The position numbers and the translations under genes are program-made. Positions 45,806 to 57,687 of a stretch of 64,000 bases of DNA are shown one piece after another (position 1 is the first letter of the stretch; every line of letters begins with the position of its first letter). The stretch is taken from NCBI GenBank assembly GCA_033807775.1, contig CM066315.1:9986501-10050500 (forward strand), written 5' to 3'. This DNA comes from Saussurea involucrata (taxonomy: Eukaryota > Streptophyta > Magnoliopsida > Asterales > Asteraceae). The notes beneath the pieces are model-generated. The model saw nothing but the letters and a program-made list of their open reading frames with translations, ran no database searches and was not told the origin of the DNA.

Positions 45806-45939
45806 AAATGTTCTTATGTTATAATATATACTAGCATGTTTTCTAAGTTAAAACAATTTTGTAGTTTTTCGCATACTTGTTTGCAATATAAGTATATAAC
45901 CTTCAAGTGAAAATGAAATATTTTAATATATATATATAG

Positions 45940-46226
45940 TGTTAGGTTCATTTGAGAAGTCTAAATATTTTGAGAAATGGAGAAGTAAAAAAACACGGGG
46001 AGTGTTCATATATGAATGTTCATATATGACTGTTTATATATGAACGTTCATATATGACTGTTATATGAACGTTTATATATGAACGTTGGAGTGTTCATAT
46101 ATGACTGTTTATATATGAACGTTCATATATGACTGTTTATATATGAACGTTCATATATGAACACTCCCGTGTTTTTTTACTTCTCTATTTCTCAAAATAT
46201 TTAGACTTCTCAATTGAACCTTTCCC
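45940..46226. repeat. Foldback element in a TA microsatellite (family C)
   Basis: The arms GGTTCATTTGAGAAGTCTAA...AACACGGGAGTGTTC pair with GAACACTCCCGTGTT...TTAGACTTCTCAATTGAACC. The loop is a tandem series of GTTCATATATGA / TCATATATGAAC-type palindromes. TA runs lie on both sides. Confidence 0.9.
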
Positions 46227-46229
46227 TAT

Positions 46230-46232
46230 ATC

Positions 46233-46281
<49 letters not shown>

Positions 46282-46650
46282 GAAGCTTCAAATGTAAACT
46301 TTTTTTTTCGTGTAAACCGTGTAAACTCTCGATTTCATAGGTTTTTTTGATGAATTTTTTTTATAGAATTGTTTATTTTGATGAAATTGTTTCATATCAT
46401 TCATTTCTTGATGATTTTTTTTGTGAAATTTGTAGTTTCATAGGTGAAAACGAAAAATGTATGAAACAGTTCATAAAAATGAAAAAAAACCTATGAAACT
46501 ACAAATTTCATAAAAAAAATTCGTCAAGAAATGAATGATATGAAACAATTTCATCAAAATAAACAATTTCATAAAAAAATGTCATCAAAAAAACCTATGA
46601 AACTACAAAGTTTACACGGTTTACACGAAAAAAAAATTTACATTTGAATT

Positions 46651-46738
<88 letters not shown>
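46230..46738. repeat. Long palindrome with microsatellite arms (family D)
   Basis: (TA)n(GA)n then GGAAGCTTCAAATGTAAAC is mirrored at the far end by GTTTACAC...TTTACATTTGAATTTGA(CT)n(TA)n. Inside, TTCATAGGTTTTTTTGATGA pairs with TCATCAAAAAAACCTATGAA. The arms exceed 200 bp including the microsatellites. Confidence 0.88.
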
Positions 46739-46739
<1 letters not shown>

Positions 46740-46740
<1 letters not shown>

Positions 46741-47369
46741 TTTCTGATAGTATCGTTGACTTATAATTCAAATATTGTAAATGTGGTTATTGATGTTGAC
46801 GTTCACACATCTTTAATGACACTTTCCGCTATATAAAAATTTAAAATTGAAGGAACCCATGATTTACATGTAAAACAATGTTAAATTCTTATAAAATCCT
46901 CAAGTAAAGTTCTTGATGAATAAAGTGAAACTTCAAATATGATGTTATATATGTTGCGAAATAAAGAAATTTTAAATAAATGACAATGCTATAGATCATT
47001 GTTGCTGAAAAACAAAAACAACAAACAATATAACAAGGCTTCATAGCAAAGTTTCAAATGCGAATATGCGCAAGAATACTAATTTACAGTACGAAAAGTC
47101 ATTGAAGGATTCACATGTACACATATGCATTAGAAAGCTTCCCATGTTGGAAGATGTAATCCGTTTAATGAATCACATGTGAAACTTCAATTAAACCGTT
47201 GAACCGGTACTGTAAATGGCTAACAAATTGTAGTAACAAACAAGACGTAGGGCTACATCCCACTGATAAACATGAGGCTCTTGGATAAATTGGGCCAAAA
47301 CATGTACGGGAAAGGACAAGTTTGGACAAGTGATAACAAAATACACAAGATATCCAACTAATTGATGAT
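46740..47369. other. Intergenic DNA
   Basis: AT-rich; I see no gene, terminal repeat or RNA gene. Confidence 0.5.
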
Positions 47370-47386
47370 AAGGTATGGGATTATCT

Positions 47387-47527
47387 GATCAAAGGGCCTT
47401 TGGCGTAGCGGTATGGGAGCCTTTGGCCTCGTAGGAGGTCAGGGGTTCAAACCTCACCAAAGGTGGAGAGGCCAGGGTGTGTGAGTTCAATTGTTGCATT
47501 TGCCGTATATAAATATACTTCAAGAAA
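47387..47527 (+). mobile_element. tRNA-derived SINE with 17-bp TSD
   Basis: The 141-bp element begins GATCAAAGGGCC. It has an A box in TTTGGCGTAGCGGTATGGG and a B box in GGGGTTCAAACCTC, and ends GCCGTATATAAATATACTTC plus a short A-rich tail. It is flanked by the perfect 17-bp duplication AAGGTATGGGATTATCT (47370-47386 and 47528-47544), as expected for target-primed insertion using LINE machinery. Confidence 0.92.
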
Positions 47528-47544
47528 AAGGTATGGGATTATCT

Positions 47545-48303
47545 AGGAAGGTCTAATGAGGAATATGATCCTGTTTATGAGGAAAACTAGTTGGCTTGAG
47601 AAAAGCTAGCTGAATAAATCATGGCTCAATTCAAAGCCCAATAAATATTTTCGCTAACATTAGAAAATACTCCAACTCGATTACGAGAAACATCTAAGTT
47701 GAGAAAAGGAGAACCCCAAGATTGTACATATGGAAACAAGAACTCAAATAATCTACCTTGGACCAAAACATGCAATTGAGTAAGTCCACGACCAAGAGTG
47801 AAAACACAATAATCCGGGTGTGATTGAACAAAAAGCACACATCTTAGGGGGCATACAAGGACGAAAAGTTAGTTCAATATCTAGGAAGAAGGGACACATA
47901 TATACCGTTTCCTCCAAATCACAATGCAAAAAGCGTTATTATCATCAAGTTCCCGATTATAGATTGTGGGCATTGGCAAAACAATACGAATGGTAAACTG
48001 TTTTCGCAATTAGAGTAAATATAATGTATAATCTATACTTTCCAACTAATAATTACCAAGTGTGGGGCGGGACATGCATGTTTTATAGCCCTCAAGAGAA
48101 ATATCAGAATTATATTTTCGAGGGAAAACGAATTAAATGTCAATTTTTTTTTTCTAAAGTCGCAAAAACTCAAGATTTGTATATATTTAAACCGCATAAT
48201 TGAGAAAATGTAAAATCTTTTGGCCAATTTTGAATTGCCTTTGCATTCATATAGTATTGGTAAAATTTCACTTAATGTGTCTATTAAACTGTTTTCTAAT
48301 AGC
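47545..48303. other. Intergenic DNA
   Basis: No recognisable gene. A 70-codon minus-strand frame at 47626-47838 shows no known domain. Confidence 0.45.
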
Positions 48304-48306
48304 TTA

Positions 48307-49175
48307 GGCCATCCGTAGCCCAGCGGGATGGAGGGCGGGATGGGCTGCGGGGTCGAGCGGGGTGGGCTACGGCGAGAGCGGGATGAGCGGGGCGGGGATG
48401 AATCCAGGGATGGGATCCCGGATCATCCCGAAGGTTTTTAAAAAAAAAAAAATTAATTAAATTTTTAAAAATATATAACCGTTGAACGGCTCTATTATTA
48501 AAAAAAAATTCTCAATTTAATCCCACTATATATTTAACCCTCAACCTCTTATTTCTCACACCTCTCAACCTCTTATTTCTCACACCTCTCAACCTCTTAT
48601 TCTCTCAACCTCTTATTTCTCACACCTCTCAAACTCTCTCAAATTTTCTCAACCTCTATATATTAAACAATATGGATTCGCCACAACCCGGTTCACCAAC
48701 CATGCTATTTGTGGTGACGTGGAAAACGACTTTTTCACGAATGATATCGAAAGCCAAATCAGTGAGACACAACGCGCGGCAAATGTTCGAGAAGTCATAA
48801 ACCGGGACACTCATAATAACCTTCTCTCGGATTTGGTCGAACATATTTGGCGTATCCAAGTTCCCAACAATGACGACGAGTAGATTTTTAAATTTATTTT
48901 GTAATTTTTAATTTTTTAATGAATGATATGAATTTTTATTTTTATTATTTATCTTATTTTTATTTATTAAAAAATATATAAATATTTTTATTTTGTTAAA
49001 TAATTAAATGTATAAATAAAAGAATTAAAATAAATGAGGTGGCAAAAGGGTTTGAGGGAATGGGGTACGGGTGTTTAGGGATCGTGAGGGATGGAGTGAG
49101 GGATGGAAGAAAAGCTGATTTGACGCTGATGTGAAGTGGAATCTTTGAAAGATTCCCCCATGGGTACTGATGGCC
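48307..49175 (+). mobile_element. PIF/Harbinger deletion derivative
   Basis: GGCCATCCGTAGCCC...GGGTACTGATGGCC are imperfect TIRs with TTA on each side (48304-48306, 49176-49178). The 869-bp element has a G-rich left part, a 24-bp repeat of AACCTCTTATTTCTCACACC (about 48541-48640) and the two ends of a transposase gene. Confidence 0.85.
48672..48883 (+). pseudogene. Harbinger transposase: start fused to end by deletion
   Basis: ATG at 48672 opens MDSPQPGSP, typical of a transposase N-terminus. In another frame the segment ending at TAG 48881-48883 reads ETQRAANVREVINRD, THNNLLSDLVEHIW, which matches the C-terminal end of plant HARBI1-type transposases. The catalytic middle is absent. Confidence 0.72.
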
Positions 49176-49350
49176 TTATGGGTTAAAGGTGAACATGACA
49201 AATAGTAAGTTATTCCACAAGAGTAGATGTCATGGGTAAATGCTTTATTTGTTGTTTAGGAAGGCTACCTTTCACATACCTACATATCCCTATCGGTAGG
49301 TGTATGAACAAGGTTTAAATTTTCAAGCCAACAATTTATATATGAACTTT

Positions 49351-51072
49351 TGTAACGACCCAAATTTAATAAAATGAAATTTGTAACATTACAACTAAAG
49401 ACGGTCCCAAAGTATACAATTTACTTCAGTTCTACTCTAGATTCGCAGCGGAAAAACACCTTCACAACTGAGATGTTATAGGAAGCCCAACGGTAAGCTA
49501 CAAGCCTCTAAGAAGTTATGCCTCTTCTACAGCGCCATATCTTACCATCATCACCAGATGAAACACCAAGAGCGTCACTAACCTGAAAATGATTTTAGTT
49601 TTTGAAAAGCGAGGGTTAGACCATGAGGTCTAGTGAATTCCCTCATTAAAACAGTTCCACATAAACAATAGTTTAAAACATTCAACCGTTATAACAATAA
49701 ACGGAAATTCAGTTCAAATGCCCGACTCCACAAAAGGGTATTGCACAGTGGTCTCAACTACCATCACCTCTCATGCGAGGTCAACACTCGGGGCATCCAC
49801 AGTAGATCCCCTCGGCACTCGGTCAATGCCGTATCCGGCTGCACACGAAACGGATTCGAGGCACACGGTCTAACTCATTCACCGAAGATTCTCACCCATC
49901 CGGGTCCAACATACCACTGTTCAACCCGACTCCACACATAGCAACAACATCACAAGAGTATGCAATCAACACTTACGTAGAAAATAACGTATAAATAACT
50001 TGCATGCTTTCATAAACGTTTCCACATCATGTAATAATAAAACCCTTTCAAAATGTTTAATCATGTCATCATGCTCAAAACCATAATCAGTTATGAAAAC
50101 TTTAGCAAAACATTTCATTTGCAATAAGGAGTTAAGGAACTCACCTTAGCATTATCACTTCGACACACGCTCCGAAACCCACGTTAGTTCAAACCGAACA
50201 CCTGAATTTGACGCCATAATAATGGTGTTAAACCATCTAATTATACCCCCAAAACATCTTTAAGTGATACCACAAACATATCCTCAAACAGTACGCGAAA
50301 CGAAACCCGAAAACACGAAACAGCGCCCGACGCCACTGCCCGCGCCAGCCAACTGGCGCCACTACTGGCGCGGGGCTCTGGACAGTAACTGGCGCCAGTT
50401 CTGGCGCTAGCCAACTGGCGCCACTACTGGCGCGGAGCACCTGCACACGAATTTCAGCCGAAATCTCACCCTTTCTCAATCCCAACTCATCCTAAATCGA
50501 TTTTAAGCCTCCAAAATGAAATAATGGATGTTCTAAACCTTTCCCCACAATTACCAATCATCAAGACATCATTTAATTTAGTGAAACTCATTCAAATACA
50601 TCCATTGATTCATGACTTTAACCCCAAAATCATACTCTTGACAAAACCCAAATTCCACCATTAAAATGGAGCAAGTTTCTCAAAGAGGAAGCTGGAACTT
50701 ATTAAGAAACCCAATAGACACTCCATTTCTAATGTAGATAACTTGAAACTTTAGCAATAAATTTAAAACAAGGTTATCAATCACAACTTCCCCCCAATAC
50801 ACACAAGAAGTAGAAGAAGATTGGTGAAGGAATCATACCTAGAAGATGATCTTCCAATGCCCTTGATGAATCCCTCCTACTCCAATCTCCCAAGAGTTGA
50901 TCTTCTCAATTTTTCCTTCTTCTCAAATGCTTAGCCGCCACCATGAAGGTTTCAAGGGTTTTTGCTTATTTAAATTCCCTGATTTTGCCCTTTAGACCTT
51001 AAGTTTGTAATTTTCTCACTTAGGCCCCAAAACTTCCAATCATTTCAGATTTTTAGAAAATGGGGTGTTACA
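49351..51072 (-). repeat. 3' LTR (sense strand) of the second Ty3/gypsy element
   Basis: It includes GCGAGGGTTAGACCATGAGG, shared with the solo LTR, and a GC-rich block (50325-50445) with repeated CTGGCGCCA palindromes that is largely deleted in the other LTR. Confidence 0.92.
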
Positions 51073-54000
51073 ACATCTCCCCCTCAAAAGAATTTCGTCC
51101 CCGGAATTCCATTGCAGAACACATGCTTGCATTTGGAATTAGCTTCTGATTCTGAATCTTACATTGTCTAACACTCTTAAGGGGTTGCAACTACATCTCT
51201 ACAAGACTAACTTATTTGCCTTTCAAATTCTCGACCATTCAACCCAATAGTTGTTTCCAATGATCCAACAAAATCCAACTCCTCAATCATCCGCATTGTT
51301 TGCAAAGATCCACCACATTGCCTTCCAACCATCACTCTCTAAAATAAGGATTGGAACACGCCATGAATGTTCCCAATCTTCACCGGGTACCTTTAATTCA
51401 TACATTATTTCCCTCAATTCTTTCGATAACTAACATCAATCCCTTACAATGTGGCCCAACTCACTTTCCTCTTGAAACACGCTACTCCATTCCATGGGAA
51501 CGTTTTCCCATCCTGCTGTTTCCCCCCGACTTGAGATTGAAAATACTCATGCTTCTAAATCCAATCATCTTAGTCCCATTCACTTATCCATACGTTTCTG
51601 ATCAGAACCAACAACGTACGACATTCTTTGAATTCGCTCCTCGGCCAACTACAATGTTCTTCAGTCGATAACATGCAAAACATACACACAAGATCGTCCT
51701 TATCTTGATACCTTATTCTCACCACGGAATAATATTTATCTCAAAAAGGAAATTCGTAATCCCACTAATACAGCGTTTGTCTGACACAAATAGCATTTCC
51801 CCGAAACCACATTGATCACGCATGAAACAACAGCTACCAATCAATGGTCCAAACACAACAATCATCACGCCATAACCCGTTTTCATACACAGCTAAATGG
51901 AGAAAACTTGCACAACTTACCATCCGCTAATCTGCTCACTCAAGCTGACCCAACCTTACGGACGCACATTTATATTTCTCATAACATCCATCAGGTGGTT
52001 CCACTAGTTAGGAATTACCTCCAAAAATTCACTTGTCCTCTCACAAGGAGGGACGGCCAAACTCACTCAAACTAATCTTAATTGATCGAATACAAAACAA
52101 CACGTTCACGTGAAACATTTCCCCCGACAATATCGAATTTTTGTCCAAAGGTCCCTTAACTAGGACACCACCTTCGACCACCTGTTTCCATTCCATCTTG
52201 AAACCATCGAAGGTGCTTTAAGAGAACGGCTCGCTAACATGTGCTAGTTTTAGACTGATCGCACGAAATTAGCTTTTTCAACTATTTAACCATAACCTAT
52301 ACAATGATTCTTTTTCTCATGCCCTACAAATAACAGTTCCCCAATCATAGTTCCACATTTCCGTGTCCCATGACGTCATCCTACCTCAAGTCTTATACTC
52401 GATCTGGCATACCATCTTCACTTCCTCTCATGCTTGCATGGAACGCCCATCACACACCGCTACAGTCCAAAAGGACGGTTTCTCCAAAATCCTCAGTCAA
52501 GACTTTTAGCCAAGTTTTCGTATAGTACTTATCACTGAGAGTTGTCACGAGTTCCTAACTCTCCGATACAGTCGACCCACTCATTGTATTTCTTTACACT
52601 CATAAAGTACCTCAACGCTCCTGACTAAACTTCATAACAAGGCACCCCAGCTTAACGGATACAACATCCTCTTCGTCATTCAGGTGGAGTATGATAGACT
52701 CACCCAAAAATCCAATGGAATCGAGAAGAACCATGGTTCTCCTCTTAACCAGTCACCAACCACGACTCAATCTCTAGACCTCAAAATAGCATTACTATGC
52801 ACTGCCTGAAAACCCATGCACCTCAATCGGGCATACTTGCCACCTTTGGATACTTCCCCAAGTAATCTCCAAACTAGGTTTTACACCTACTCTCGACCCA
52901 TATTACAACACAACAATACTTCTATAAAAAGGCCTACCATCACTACACCTATGACTTATACATTCCTTCGGTACACAGTGCTACCAACTTTCTCACACCA
53001 CTATCGCACCACGAGGCCACATTGCAACCAAGCTATTCATGATACAATTACACACACAAAAGATATTACTTCCTACATACCAACCATAACACAATTACCC
53101 TTGAAATAAAGGCATACCGTGACTTTGTCTCTTTCTGATTCAGATAAAACATAGAATCATGACGTCTAATTCACTCACACAAGGCGGTCCAACATCAGAC
53201 CGGGTGCACACACACTAATCTCGACGGCCTCTTACTCTTGAATAATTTCAATAATTGACCACGCCTGAGTTACTTCTCCGATTCCAACCTTCTGATAACG
53301 ACCCCAACAACGGTCGTTGATTTCAACATCGCCAAACGACATGCTAATGCCCAACCACCCCACGACAGGCAAGGATTCCCACATGAATCTGCTTCTCCTA
53401 ACTCCTCAAACGAGTTCTCATTTCTCGCCAACTTCCCGCGATCTATCTCTGTTGAGCTAAACGCTTCACGCATGAACGAGTCACCAATACTTCATTGGGA
53501 ATCACATCCACTTTGGTGATCTTCCGTTCCCTAGCGCCCACACTAGGTGTTCCTACACCATATCATTTTCACAGTCCCGAACGACCTCATCCGTTCACAC
53601 AACGGGTTTATTTCTCGAGTTTCAATCTCCTGACAAAACCTCAAACCCGAGGACATGTTAAACAGTCGTAAACCTCCATATCAATGGACTACATGGTGAT
53701 GATTCCCTTCCTTCCCGACAATCCAGGATTCTTAACGGAACCCACTTCGTCCAACGCATCATAACTAACTTATACCCCACTGTTCTCACTTGAGGAAAAC
53801 ACAAAGACCTTTCTTAGCGCAAAATCTAATTACTAAACCATCTCAGTACTCGGACTCAAAGCCGATAACATTACATCAAGTAACGTAACGCTACTTATTA
53901 CCATTCTACCAACAAAAACACTTTGACCATTTCAAATTTCACCGCAATTAAAGCCATTCCCACATAACCGGACAAAGGTTTAAACTACCATCATATCATC

Positions 54001-55575
54001 ATTTCCGAGTTCCTTATCTGAGACTTCTACTATTCACCACCCTCTTCTAACAGAAAACACGAAGATAATAATATGACCACAAATTGGCTCAATCGACATA
54101 TTCAACTCTCAAGCCTTTCCTTATCCTCAATCGTAATACCCTCCCCGACCTAGCGAGTTCGTAGCCTTCATGCACGATGACACAACGATTGAAATCATGT
54201 TGCACACTTTTAAAAACGCAATAGCTACAAAATCATAAAACAAGCTTGAGTATGCATGATACAACACCACTCAAGATGAATAGTAAAACACAACGACCGC
54301 AAGGATCGCTCACAGGCAACCCTACGATAATTCACAACCTTGCCCACCCAAATCAATGTCGGCACAACGGTTGTCTCCAATGGAACCCTTTCAAATACGA
54401 CTAGAAAGTTTCGAACGAAATCACTTACCCAAAGTGGGTCAGTCAACTCCAACACTCGTTTACATGCTAATAACGAGTCAATACTTATTTTGTTTATAAA
54501 ACAAAACCTCGCAATAAAACGTTTTCAATATTTTCGTAACGAAGATTCTCTCCACAAGAAAAAGCGTGAAATACTTCGTAGATCACTAAGTTCAAAGCTT
54601 TATCGTATAGTGAAAACAAGTTTGTCTTTTACTTTTTAAAAATACACACTTGCGAGCGTCAACTTATTTCTCAAAACAAGGATAGTTATGCACGTACATG
54701 CCTTTAACATGAAAGAACTCATGTAACACATTTAATGACATAATGCATGAAACTCAATATGCGATTGAAGGTTATTCGCTCTAACCAGATCAACCGTTGT
54801 ACTCATCTCAACTCATCATTGACACCATACTATGACCAACAACCGCTTTCTTACCCTTACTACAACTTGTTGTACAAGTGATTCACAATTCACCTGATCG
54901 ACCACTCAACATGGTTTATCAATTGACCAATTATCTCACCTTCTACTCTTATGCATACCTCAATACAACACTAATATCTTTCATTTATTATTCTTGCCAC
55001 TAAACCGCTTGACTAAGGAGTCAAAGACTAGATTCCCTCACTCGATCTTGAATTGAAGCTTTCAAGATTCCAACATAATTCTCACTTCCTATCCCAACTG
55101 ATCGAAACCTCAATTCTAAGAGTGAGGACTCACTAGCAACTAGGAGTTTGCCCTCAACCAACCATTCATTCATTTTGAATCCCAACAATTATACCCCTAG
55201 TCGGCTCATTAATATTTTAAACCACGCTTCTTCTAGGAGGTATAAATATCACATCACAAGTGATCTCCCATGACACATCAACCTTTTGCTATCAGTAGCA
55301 AGGTTATAACCCTCTACATACTGTCACTCTCACCAATCGTCCTAACAATGGAGGTTGAGTACACCCATGTACCTGTAAGTTCATAATAGCATTGGCCAGA
55401 TGCGATTTTGAATTTACCTTACACGAGGGTTCTCACAACCATCGTCAAGACATCCTATGATTAAGGTCCTTCCTAATGGCTTCCTATATCTCAGTTGTGT
55501 CCCACTCTACTCCACATTTTAAGTTTAGGCCCATCCGGTCACCTAAATCCCTTAAACTATGGCTCTGATACCATT
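51073..55575 (-). other. Interior of the second Ty3/gypsy element, non-coding
   Basis: No minus-strand frame of notable length is present; short plus-strand frames are antisense and lack domain features. A block near 55350 (GAGTACACCCATGTACC) resembles one near 10820 in the first element (AAGTACACACATGTACC), showing that the interiors are related. Confidence 0.65.
55557..55575 (-). other. Primer-binding site, initiator tRNA-Met type
   Basis: Minus-strand ATGGTATCAGAGCCATAG directly inside the right LTR; TGGTATCAGAGCCAT matches the initiator tRNA-Met 3' end used by plant retroelements. Confidence 0.92.
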
Positions 55576-57203
55576 TGTAACGACCCAAATTTAATAAAAT
55601 GAAATTTGTAACATTACAACCAAAGACGGTCCCAAAGTATACAATTTACTTCAGTTCTACTCTAGATTCGCAGCAGAAAAACACCTTCACAACTTAGATG
55701 TTACAGGAAGCCCAACGGTAAGCTACGAGCCTCTAAGAAGCTATGCCTCTTCTACAGCGCCATATCTTACCATCATCACCAGATGAAACACCAAGAGCGT
55801 CACTAACCTGAAAATGGTTTTAGTTTTTGAAAAGCGAGGGTTAGACCATGAGGTCTAGTGAATTCCCTCATTAAAACAGTTCCACATAAACAGTAGTTTA
55901 AAACATTCAACCTTTATAACAATAAACGGAAATCCAGTTCAAATGCTCGACTCCACATAAGGGTATTGCACAGTGGTCTCAACTACCATCACCTCTTATG
56001 CGAGGTCAACACTCGGGGCATCCACAGTAGATCCCATCGGCACTCGGTCAATGTCGTATCCGGGTGCACACGAAACGGATTCGAGGCACACGGTCTAACT
56101 CATTCACCGAAGATTCTCACCCATCCGGGTCCAACATACCACTGTTCAACCCGACTCCACACATAGCAACAACATCACAAGAGCATGCAATCAACACTTA
56201 CGTAGAAAATAACGTATAAATAACTTGCATGCTTTCATAAACGTTTCCACATCATGTAATAATAAAACCCTTTCAAAATTTTAATCATGTCATCATGCTC
56301 AAAACCATAATCAGTTATGAAAACTTTAGCAAAACATTTCATTTGCACAAAGGAGTTAAGGGAACTCACCTTAGCATTAGCACTTCGACACACGCTCCGA
56401 AACCCACGTTAGTTCAAACCGAACACCTAAATTTGACGCCATAAGAATGGTGTTAAACCATCTAATTATACCCCAAAACATCCTTAAGTGATACCACAAA
56501 CATATCCTCAACTGGCGCGGGGCTCTGGACAGTAATTGGCGCCAGTTCTGGCGCTAGCCAACTGGCGCGGAGCACCTGCACACGAATTTCAGCCAAAATC
56601 TCACCCTTTCTCAATCCCAACTCATCCTAAATCGATTTTAAGCCTCCAAAATGAAATAATGGATGTTCTAAACCTTTCCCCACAATTACCAATCATCAAG
56701 ACATCATTTAATCTAGTGAAACTCATTCAAACACATCCATTGATTCATGACTTTAACCCCAAAATCATACTCTTGACAAAACCCAAATTCCACCATTAAA
56801 ATGGAGAAAGTTTCTCAAAGAGGAAGCTGGAACTTATTAAGAAACCCAATAGACACTCCATTTCTAATGTAGATAACTTGAAACTTTAGCAATAAATTTA
56901 AAACAAGGTTATCAATCACAACTTCCCCCCAATACACACAAGAAGAAGAAGATTGGTGAAGGAATCATACCTAGAAGATGATCTTCCAATGCCCTTGATG
57001 AATCCCTCCTACTCCAATCTCCCAAGAGTTGATCTTCTCAATTTTTCCTTCTTCTCAAATGCTTAGCCGCCACCATGAAGGTTTCAAGGGTTTTTGCTTA
57101 TTTAAATTCCCTGGTTTTGCCCTTTAGACCTTAAGTTTGTAATTTTCTCACTTAGGCCCCAAACTTCCAATCATTTCAGATTTTTAGAAAATGGGGTGTT
57201 ACA
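55576..57203 (-). repeat. 5' LTR (sense strand) of the second Ty3/gypsy element
   Basis: Copy of 49351-51072 that lacks about 90 bp of the CTGGCGCCAG-rich block (junctions near 56513 and 56563). Confidence 0.92.
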
Positions 57204-57678
57204 GAGAATGTAACTTTGTAATTAGAATGAAATATTGGTTAATGCCTAAATTTTTTTTTGAAAATTCTAATATTTTTAAAACTAAAAATACTTTAATAGT
57301 ATAATCAGTTAACCTGTAAAACAATATTATATACACAACCCAAATTAACCATGGACCAAATGACGTTACTATATTAATATTAAAATTGTTTCAAAATAAC
57401 TAATTTTTTATCTTGTAATATAAATATATAATTGACATAATTCAATGTTCGTTATATTAACTATAAAACTTAACTATTATACCGAATAAATATCAAGACA
57501 AATTTCGTTATCATATATTTTGAAGAAAAAAAATAAGAGTATTAAATTGACTTAAATAAAATATATTGTAAGTTAAACAAAAGTATATTTCAAAAATAAA
57601 AATAAAAATAAAATATAAAATATAGTCTGAGAAAATAAAATAAAAACAAATGTATTTATTATTTTAATAAAAAAATAA
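57204..57678. other. AT-rich intergenic DNA
   Basis: Very AT-rich with no gene or repeat boundary that I can support. Confidence 0.5.
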
Positions 57679-57687
57679 AAATATTTA

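Larger units (their letters stand above)
49351..57203 (-). mobile_element. Ty3/gypsy (Tekay/Del-like) LTR retrotransposon without gag-pol, older copy
   Basis: LTRs at 49351-51072 (1722 bp) and 55576-57203 (1628 bp) run TGTAACGACCC to GGGGTGTTACA. The primer-binding site beside the right LTR reads ATGGTATCAGAGCCATAG on the minus strand, and the polypurine tract beside the left LTR TTTTGAGGGGGAGATG follows the usual GGGACGAAATTC context of Ty3/gypsy elements. The 4.5-kb interior has no long sense frame. The flanking five bases do not match (ACTTT before, GAGAA after). The LTRs differ by about two dozen substitutions and two deletions by eye, so it is older than the copy at 5032. Confidence 0.9.

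Noticed and set aside
49741..49941. 66-codon frame repeated at 55966-56166
   Set aside because: Present twice because it lies in both LTRs of the second Ty3/gypsy element; antisense and without a domain.
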